Below, one piece after another: positions 1 to 4,750 of a stretch of 7,967 nucleotides of DNA. The position numbers were made by a program, and so were the translations under genes. Under the pieces are notes generated by a model. The model did no database searches. It was not told the DNA's origin and worked only from the letters and a program-made list of their open reading frames with translations. Position 1 is the first letter of the stretch. Every line of letters starts with the position of its first letter. Source of the DNA: Chloroflexota bacterium (GTDB lineage: Bacteria; Chloroflexota; Anaerolineae; JACRMK01); assembly GCA_016200765.1 (NCBI GenBank), contig JACQEC010000282.1, positions 1 through 7,967 on the forward strand, given 5' to 3'.

Positions 1-382
1 GCAGTCGCTGGTGGTAAACGGAAAGATTTGGGCGATGGGCGGGCGCAACGCCGACGGGCCGACGGATATGATCGAGGTCTTTGACCCGGCCACCCGGCAG
101 TGGTCGCCGGGCGGGAAGTTGCCGGAGCCGCTGGCGGGCTTTGGCGCGGCCCTCGCCGACGACGGATTGCACATTGTCAAGTACGACCTGCACTACCTGT
201 ACAACTTCCAGAGCGGCCAATGGTCAAAACTGCCGGCGATGTTGACCTCGCGCCATGGCCTGCAGTTGACCTACATTGACGGTCTGCTGTTCGCGGTGGG
301 CGGCTGTATGCCCGGCGATGGCACCCTGTTTGACGTCGCCAAGAACGAAGCCTTCGTCATCCGCGCGCCCTCCAAAAGGTAG
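1..382 (+). CDS. Kelch-repeat beta-propeller protein, 3' end only
   Basis: This is the C-terminal part of a Kelch-type protein. The reading frame is open from base 2 and the true start lies outside the window. Two Kelch-like blades are visible. The first has VNGKIWAMGG followed by the blade core IEVFDPATRQW and a KLPEP turn. The second has LYNFQSGQWSKLPAM, then RHGLQLTYIDGLLFAVGG. The pattern of a glycine pair, a spaced aromatic and a tryptophan, with 'YDP..QW..LP' turns, is diagnostic of Kelch blades, which build beta-propellers for protein binding or, in some secreted proteins, sugar oxidation. No catalytic residues can be assigned from this fragment. The next gene starts 5 bases after the stop, so the two are probably co-transcribed. 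The family call is fairly sure; the function is unknown. Confidence 0.8.
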   Translation, partial: QSLVVNGKIWAMGGRNADGPTDMIEVFDPATRQWSPGGKLPEPLAGFGAALADDGLHIVKYDLHYLYNFQSGQWSKLPAMLTSRHGLQLTYIDGLLFAVGGCMPGDGTLFDVAKNEAFVIRAPSKR

Positions 383-387
383 CGATC

Positions 388-906
388 ATGAAGAAGCGAT
401 TCCCGCTGTTATACTACCAGACCTACCACCACAGTTGGCGCGGGTCTGCGCTGACTCTGCTCGTCGTCGCCGGAGGATTGCGCGTGTGGGGAGCGCCCGC
501 CCTGCGCGATTACGAGGCGGTGCTGACGCTGGCGGCCGGACTGGGCGCGCTCGTGTGGGTGCTGGGCAGTGCGCTCAGCCGGATGGCGTTTGTGGCCGTG
601 AGCCAGGACAGTCTGGCGATCCAACTGCCGCTCTGGCGCGTGCGGTTCCCGTTTGAGGCGATGACCCTGACGCGGCTGGTGGCGTTCGACTCTATCTCGC
701 CGTCGAAGGCCGAAGACGATTGGCTGCGCGACCGGAGCGCGCTGGTGGTTGAGTTGAAGCGGTGGCCGATGCCGTTCGCGCTGGCGCGGTTCTGGCTGGG
801 GCGCGAGTTTGCCGCGCCGAACCGTGTGGTGCTGCTGGTGGCGGACTGGGCTTCCCTGCGGCAGGGCATCGAGGCGGGGATTGCCCGCAAGCGGGTGCCG
901 TTTTGA
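388..906 (+). CDS. Hypothetical membrane protein, two transmembrane helices plus PH-like domain
   Basis: This is a 172-residue protein that I do not recognise by name. The N-terminus is basic (MKKRF). Hydrophobic segments at about residues 20-35 (SALTLLVVAGG) and 44-63 (AVLTLAAGLGALVWVLGSAL) look like a helical hairpin in the membrane. The rest, about residues 66-172, alternates polar and hydrophobic residues in a beta-strand pattern, such as SLAIQLPLWRVRFPFEAMTL and SALVVELKRW. It ends in an amphipathic helix (WASLRQGIEAGIARKR). Two short helices followed by such a domain resemble bacterial PH-domain membrane proteins, but this is inferred from the pattern only. The start ATG lies 5 bases after the Kelch stop, with an AAAAGG stretch upstream as a possible ribosome site. 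Its stop abuts that of the convergent sbcC gene. Confidence 0.65.
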   Translation: MKKRFPLLYYQTYHHSWRGSALTLLVVAGGLRVWGAPALRDYEAVLTLAAGLGALVWVLGSALSRMAFVAVSQDSLAIQLPLWRVRFPFEAMTLTRLVAFDSISPSKAEDDWLRDRSALVVELKRWPMPFALARFWLGREFAAPNRVVLLVADWASLRQGIEAGIARKRVPF

Positions 907-3477
907 TCAATTCACAAAGATGCTCGACCCGCCGCCGGTCTTGACGATGTCAATGCGCACGGGGAACGCATCTTTGAGCTCGTCTATGTGCGTGATGACG
1001 AGTATCTTCTCGAACTGCTCCTGCACGGCGTTGATCGCCTCGACCAGCCGCTCGCGCCCCTGCCCGTCCAGCGCGCCGAACCCCTCGTCAATGACCAGCG
1101 TCTGCAAGCGCGCTCCGGCGCGCCGCGCCAACAGCTTGGAGAGCGCGATGCGCACGGCGAAGTTGACCCGAAACGCCTCGCCGCCCGAATACATCTCGTA
1201 AGCGCGCGGCCCCAGTTCGTCGCTGATCACGATGTCGAGCGTTTCAATCACCGCGTCATCTTTGCGGGCGTTCACCTTCTCGCGCTGGGTCTCGAAATGC
1301 ACCTGCATCCGCCCGCCGGACAGGTGCCCCAGCAGGGCGTTGGCCTCGTGCTCGATTTCGGGGATAGCCGCCTCGATCAGCATGGCCTGTATGCCCTTCT
1401 TGCCGAAGGCCACGCGCAGTTCCTCAAAAAGCCCGCGCTCCATCTGACTGTGCTTCAGGTCTTCTTGCTTCACCCCGAACTGCGCTTCCATGTTCTTGGC
1501 GTTCTCAACCCACTGGCGCGCGGCGCCCACCGCGCGGTTGAGGATGGCCGTGCGCCCTTGCAGGTCGTTGACCTGCCGCTGTTGGCCGGCGATGCGCTGT
1601 CCGACCTCGGCCAGCCGCGCGGTCTCGGCTTTCAGCGCCTGCCACTGCGTCTCGTCGGCGGCGACCGCCTGCCGCACGCGCTCCAGGTTGGCTTCAAGGT
1701 TGCCCAGCAGTTCGCGCTCGGCGGCCAACCGCTCGCGGGCGGCTTGCAGTTGGGCGTGATCGGGTTCGTAGAAGGCCAACTCGCTCAACAGGCGGCGCGC
1801 TTGCTCATGCTCCTCCGCTGAATAACCCAGCGCGCCCAACTTTGCGCTGACCTCTGCCAGCGCGGCTTGCTCATCGCGCGCGTAATCCTTTTGTTCCAGC
1901 GCGGTTTGCAGGGCCTGCCATTCCGCGGCCAGCCCGTCGCGCTCAACCTGCGCCTCCGACGCCTCGCGCAGCTTCTGGGTCAAGAGGGCTTCGCGCCCTT
2001 GCAAGGCCGCCTTGCGGCGCAAATCCAGTTCAATCTTATGCGCGCTGGTTTTCAGGTTCTCGACGTGCCATTTCAGATCGTTGATGGAGTCGCTGTTGGT
2101 GCGGTAGCCTTCGGCGTTCCTTTTGCCCTCCTCGCGGTACTCCTCGCTCACGCGGACGGCCTCTTCAGGCGAAATCGGCTGGCCGCAGACCGGGCAGGCG
2201 GCTCCGGCGGTCTGCAGGAGTTTGATCTTATCCTCAAGCGAGAGCATGTGCTTTTTCAACTGCTGGTTGACGCCGTTCAATTCGGCGACCTGCCCCAGAT
2301 GCGCCTCGCGCGATTCGCGCATCTGCTCGAGTTGCTTTTCTTTCTCGGCCAACTCGACCAGCACGCGCTGGACCTCTGTCAGGTCAGGTGTCAGCGCCTG
2401 CGCTTCAGCCATCTGGCGGTCCAGCGCCGCCAGTCGTTCCTGCCGGGTGCGCGCCTCAAACTCCAGCGCCTGCCGCGCCTCGCGCACGCGCAACTCCCAG
2501 CGGTTTTTCTCCTCGGTCAACTTCGCCGATTGCCCCAGCAATATGTTCAGCGCCTCGTTGCGCTGGCGAGCCTCTTGCCATTGCGCGAAGCCCGCTTCGA
2601 TGCGCTCCGCGTCGCCGAGGCGGGCGGCATAGTCTTCGACGGTCTTGCGCTTTTGCTCGACTTCGGCCAGTCCCTGTTGCGCGTCGAGCCGCGCCGCCTT
2701 CAGGCGCTTCTCAATCTCGTCGGCCTGCTTCGCCTTCAGGTCGAGGTCGCGCTTCTCGTCGCGCAGTTCCTGCAGGGCGGCTTCGGCGGCGCGCAGTTGA
2801 TCGTTGGCTTGCGCCGCCTCACGCTCCAGCCGTTCCAGCTCCGCCTCGCGCTGGGGTTTCTGCTTCAACTCGCTCTGGATGGCCACAATCTCCGAGGCCA
2901 AACGCTGGCTTTCTTCTTCCAACAGCCGCACCCGCTGTTTGGCGCGCTCCTCGTACTCGTCATAGAGCGACAGGCCGAGGATGTCGCCCAGCACCTGCTT
3001 GCGCTCACTGGCCGGCTTGCGCGCGAACTCGTCGGCGCGCCCTTGCAAGAGAAAAGCCGAGTTGATGAAGGTCTCGTAGTTCATGCGCAGGAGCGACAGG
3101 ATGCGCGCCTGCGTGTCGCGCGCACTGACGCCGGTGAGCGCCTGATAAGTCGCGCTGGCGGCATCCCAACTCTGCAATTCCAGCGCAGTCTGGCGAACCT
3201 TGCCGCGGCGACTGCGCTTGCGGATGACGCGCAGGCGCTCTGCGCCCAGCAGGAACTCCAACTCGACGCCCATCTCGTCCGCGCCCATTGTGATCAGGTC
3301 GTCCTCGCGGCGCGCGCGCGTCTCGCCCCACAGGGCATAGGTCAGCGCGTCGAGCAGGGCCGATTTGCCGTGGCCGTTATCGCCCGCCAGACAGGCCATG
3401 TGGATGCCGGACAGGTCGAGCGTGGCCTCGCCGCGGTAGCACATGAAGTTGTGGAGGTGTAGTTTGAGTGGAATCAT
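907..3477 (-). CDS. sbcC: SbcC/Rad50-type DNA repair ATPase
   Basis: This 856-residue SMC-like ABC ATPase is the SbcC (Rad50) subunit of the SbcCD (Mre11-Rad50) complex, which binds DNA ends and hairpins and controls the SbcD nuclease. In order, the sequence shows: a Walker A GDNGHGKS at residues 32-39; a Q-loop LLQGR with Gln145 inside FINSAFLLQGRADEF; a long charged coiled coil from about 170; a zinc hook CPVCG with Cys428 and Cys431 exactly at mid-protein; the returning coiled coil; an ABC signature SGGE at 764-767; a Walker B ending in Asp797-Glu798; a GALD D-loop; and the H-loop His830 in ITHIDEL. The length is nearer archaeal Rad50 than the roughly 1,050 residues of E. coli SbcC, implying shorter coils. 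The start is supported by the family-typical opening MIPLKLHLHNF. No Shine-Dalgarno sequence precedes it. sbcD is not beside it in this window. Confidence 0.95.
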   Translation of the reverse strand: MIPLKLHLHNFMCYRGEATLDLSGIHMACLAGDNGHGKSALLDALTYALWGETRARREDDLITMGADEMGVELEFLLGAERLRVIRKRSRRGKVRQTALELQSWDAASATYQALTGVSARDTQARILSLLRMNYETFINSAFLLQGRADEFARKPASERKQVLGDILGLSLYDEYEERAKQRVRLLEEESQRLASEIVAIQSELKQKPQREAELERLEREAAQANDQLRAAEAALQELRDEKRDLDLKAKQADEIEKRLKAARLDAQQGLAEVEQKRKTVEDYAARLGDAERIEAGFAQWQEARQRNEALNILLGQSAKLTEEKNRWELRVREARQALEFEARTRQERLAALDRQMAEAQALTPDLTEVQRVLVELAEKEKQLEQMRESREAHLGQVAELNGVNQQLKKHMLSLEDKIKLLQTAGAACPVCGQPISPEEAVRVSEEYREEGKRNAEGYRTNSDSINDLKWHVENLKTSAHKIELDLRRKAALQGREALLTQKLREASEAQVERDGLAAEWQALQTALEQKDYARDEQAALAEVSAKLGALGYSAEEHEQARRLLSELAFYEPDHAQLQAARERLAAERELLGNLEANLERVRQAVAADETQWQALKAETARLAEVGQRIAGQQRQVNDLQGRTAILNRAVGAARQWVENAKNMEAQFGVKQEDLKHSQMERGLFEELRVAFGKKGIQAMLIEAAIPEIEHEANALLGHLSGGRMQVHFETQREKVNARKDDAVIETLDIVISDELGPRAYEMYSGGEAFRVNFAVRIALSKLLARRAGARLQTLVIDEGFGALDGQGRERLVEAINAVQEQFEKILVITHIDELKDAFPVRIDIVKTGGGSSIFVN

Positions 3478-3484
3478 GGAGGGT

Positions 3485-3493
3485 ATTGTACCA
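3485..3493 (-). promoter_or_regulatory. Possible extended -10 promoter of sbcC (leaderless)
   Basis: On the minus strand TGGTACAAT fits an extended -10 element (TGn plus a TATAAT-like box). It ends 7 bases before the sbcC ATG, so initiation would fall at or next to the start codon. No purine-rich ribosome site lies between; the bases there read ACCCTCC. No convincing -35 box is seen at 16-18 bases. The element lies downstream of two hairpins that probably end the previous transcript, so a separate promoter is expected here. Confidence 0.35.
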
Positions 3494-3518
3494 CGCGAAT
3501 GTCAGAGCGCGCGCAAAG

Positions 3519-3544
3519 GCAAAACCGCCACAGGGGCGGTTTGC
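3519..3544 (-). terminator. Rho-independent-like terminator after the PATAN operon
   Basis: A perfect 8-bp stem, AAACCGCC (3522-3529) with GGCGGTTT (3535-3542), closes a 5-base loop (ACAGG). A GC pair extends it across a one-base bulge. On the minus strand the stem runs into TTTTGCCTTTG, a moderate T-rich tail. It lies about 40 bases after the stop of the 64-residue gene and before sbcC, so it most likely ends the PATAN-operon transcript. The tail is weaker than in a textbook terminator. Confidence 0.55.
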
Positions 3545-3555
3545 GTGGTCAGGGA

Positions 3556-3574
3556 TTGAGGCGCACGGCCTCAA
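3556..3574 (-). terminator. Second hairpin in the same terminator region
   Basis: A perfect 7-bp inverted repeat, TTGAGGC (3556-3562) and GCCTCAA (3568-3574), has a GCACG loop. It lies 11 bases after the stop codon of the 64-residue gene. On the minus strand it is followed by TCCCTG, with no T-run, so alone it would be a poor intrinsic terminator. It may protect the mRNA 3' end or act with the T-tailed hairpin just downstream. Confidence 0.35.
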
Positions 3575-3585
3575 GCGGGAGCCTA

Positions 3586-3780
3586 TCAGATATTGGGCTC
3601 GGGGCGCAGATCGGTGCGCCAGCGCGTGCGGTCGAGCTCCATGTGGCGGCGGTTGAGAGCCGCCTCCATCTGCCGGTCGCGCTCGCGGGTATCACGCGCG
3701 GCGCGCGCCTCCTTGCGCAGGGCGGCCTCTGCAGAGGTTTCGCGCCGCCACCAGTTGAACCACGAGAGGGATTGAGTCAT
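3586..3780 (-). CDS. Small charged protein coupled to the PATAN gene
   Basis: This 64-residue protein belongs to no family I recognise. It opens with a tryptophan-rich stretch (SWFNWWRRE, residues 6-14). From about 16 to 52 it reads as one highly charged amphipathic helix with many Arg and Glu residues (EAALRKEARAARDTRERDRQ is typical). The last dozen residues are loop-like. No membrane segment or cysteines are seen. The start at 3780 is preferred because GAGGA sits 4 bases upstream and the gene begins only 11 bases after the PATAN stop. A longer frame reaching to 4011 would overlap the PATAN gene out of frame and is not needed. The close spacing suggests co-expression and possibly a physical or regulatory link with the PATAN protein. 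A coiled-coil partner is plausible but not shown. Confidence 0.65.
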   Translation of the reverse strand: MTQSLSWFNWWRRETSAEAALRKEARAARDTRERDRQMEAALNRRHMELDRTRWRTDLRPEPNI

Positions 3781-3791
3781 AGAGTCCTCGA

Positions 3792-4589
3792 TTAGGCGCC
3801 CGATTGGGGCAGGCGGGCGCGGCCCGGCGGCGGAGCGGGCAACGGCGCGGCCGCGGCCGCGGAGCGCAAGCGTTCCGGCTGGACCAACTGAACCCAGCCC
3901 ATCGCGAGCAAGCGATGGACAATCTTGCGAATCTGAAATTCGCTCAAGTTGTTCGCCTCCGCAATATGCCGGATGCTGTTGCGCGGATTGATGGACGAGC
4001 TGACGTGCCATTCATCCATGCTCAGGTTGATGCGGCGCGGGTTGGCGCGCGGGCGCTCGGCGAATTTCAAGGTCCACTCCAGATTGGGCAGTTCCGCCTC
4101 CAGCATTTTCAATTCCTGCGCGCGCCGCGTGCCCTCCATCGTGACGCCTTCGAGATGCACGGACACGGTGATACGGTCTTCGGGCGGCCGGGCGTCCTGC
4201 TCAAAAGAAAACGCGCCTTCCTGCCACGTGAACAGTTGATAGATAGTCTCCAGCAATTGGTTGCGCACCGCCTGAACAATGGCCGCCTGATTGACGTAGC
4301 CGGCGTTGATCAATATCAGGCCCAGCTCTTTGTCGGTTCGCATGGTGGCGCGCGCGAGCGCCTCCTGTCTCTGCTCAACCGTGATCTTGCCGAGCTTGCG
4401 CAGTAAGGTCGCCAGTTCGGGCACATGGTCACCGAGCAACCCGGCGATCAGTTTGCCTTCGCGGAAGTAGAGGTCGGCGGCCGGGCCGATGGGGCTTAGC
4501 AGGTGCAGGGCCCCCGTCTTGCGCGCCCGATTGATCAGGTCAAGCAGTTGCGGCAGACTGAAATCCGCCAAATTGCCCTTGATGGCCAT
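3792..4589 (-). CDS. PATAN (DUF4388) domain protein with C-terminal winged-helix-like region
   Basis: This 265-residue protein starts with the PATAN/DUF4388 signature. MAIKGNLADFSLPQLLDLIN at the N-terminus is followed by KTGALHL and LYFREGKLIAG, a strand-turn-strand pattern seen in cyanobacterial PatA-type regulators and in many Chloroflexota, Deinococcota and Myxococcota adaptor proteins. Residues about 75-115 (ELGLILINAGYVNQAAIVQA) resemble the small helical module that often sits inside this family. Near residues 205-240, NSIRHIAEANNLSEFQIRKI then VHRLLAMGWVQL reads as a helix-turn-helix or winged-helix unit. The last 25 residues are Ala/Pro-rich and probably disordered. Such proteins usually act in signalling, gliding or polarity networks as protein-interaction modules; no enzyme activity is expected. 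The target here is unknown. GAGG lies only 2 bases before the ATG, so either an unusually close ribosome site or leaderless translation is possible. Confidence 0.85.
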   Translation of the reverse strand: MAIKGNLADFSLPQLLDLINRARKTGALHLLSPIGPAADLYFREGKLIAGLLGDHVPELATLLRKLGKITVEQRQEALARATMRTDKELGLILINAGYVNQAAIVQAVRNQLLETIYQLFTWQEGAFSFEQDARPPEDRITVSVHLEGVTMEGTRRAQELKMLEAELPNLEWTLKFAERPRANPRRINLSMDEWHVSSSINPRNSIRHIAEANNLSEFQIRKIVHRLLAMGWVQLVQPERLRSAAAAAPLPAPPPGRARLPQSGA

Positions 4590-4595
4590 GGCCTC

Positions 4596-4601
4596 ATTAT
4601 C
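4596..4601 (-). promoter_or_regulatory. Possible -10 box just before the PATAN gene
   Basis: GATAAT on the minus strand ends 6 bases before the PATAN ATG, so transcription from it would begin at about the start codon. No good -35 element is seen: the bases 17 upstream read TTCCCC. A small hairpin (ACAGG/CCTGT, 4604-4616) overlaps the spacer. The same -10-to-ATG spacing occurs before sbcC. This is a pattern match only. Confidence 0.3.
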
Positions 4602-4630
4602 CCACAGGAAGCCTGTCTGGGGAAATAGGG

Positions 4631-4721
4631 AGTAGGGAGTAAGGAGTAAGGAGTAAGGATGTTTCTTGGCCTCCGGTTGCCATCGTTGCCGCCCCTTACT
4701 CCATACTCCCTACTCCTTACT
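4631..4721. repeat. Heptad repeats AGTAAGG in inverted orientation
   Basis: Four tandem 7-base units fill 4631-4658: AGTAGGG, then AGTAAGG three times. A degenerate unit AATAGGG precedes them at 4624-4630. Four complementary units fill 4694-4721: CCTTACT, CCATACT, CCCTACT, CCTTACT. The arms form a 28-bp stem with three imperfect pairs, two of which would be G-U wobbles in one RNA orientation, around a 35-base loop. The left arm is G-rich enough for a possible quadruplex. The element fills most of the 161-base gap between leuS and the PATAN gene. Read from the minus strand it lies after leuS and could act as a 3'-end hairpin, although no T-run follows. It resembles the heptanucleotide repeats described in cyanobacterial genomes. 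Confidence 0.8.
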
Positions 4722-4750
4722 TCTTTATTCGTCCTCGCCCTCCGTCCCTG

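Noticed and set aside
1867..3462. A 531-codon open frame on the plus strand
   Set aside because: It is antisense to sbcC, whose motifs are intact. Its translation is Leu/Arg/Gln-rich with no recognisable domain, as expected for a GC-rich shadow frame.
3847..3860. Overlapping GCGGCCGC palindromes as a regulatory site
   Set aside because: They lie inside the PATAN gene and encode its low-complexity alanine tail; GC-rich alanine codons explain them.
3586..4011. A longer 141-codon version of the small protein
   Set aside because: The extra residues overlap the PATAN gene out of frame and look like shadow sequence; a good ribosome site favours the start at 3780.
4624..4721. CRISPR array
   Set aside because: The units are 7 bases with no spacers and occur in both orientations, so this is a heptad repeat and not a CRISPR array.
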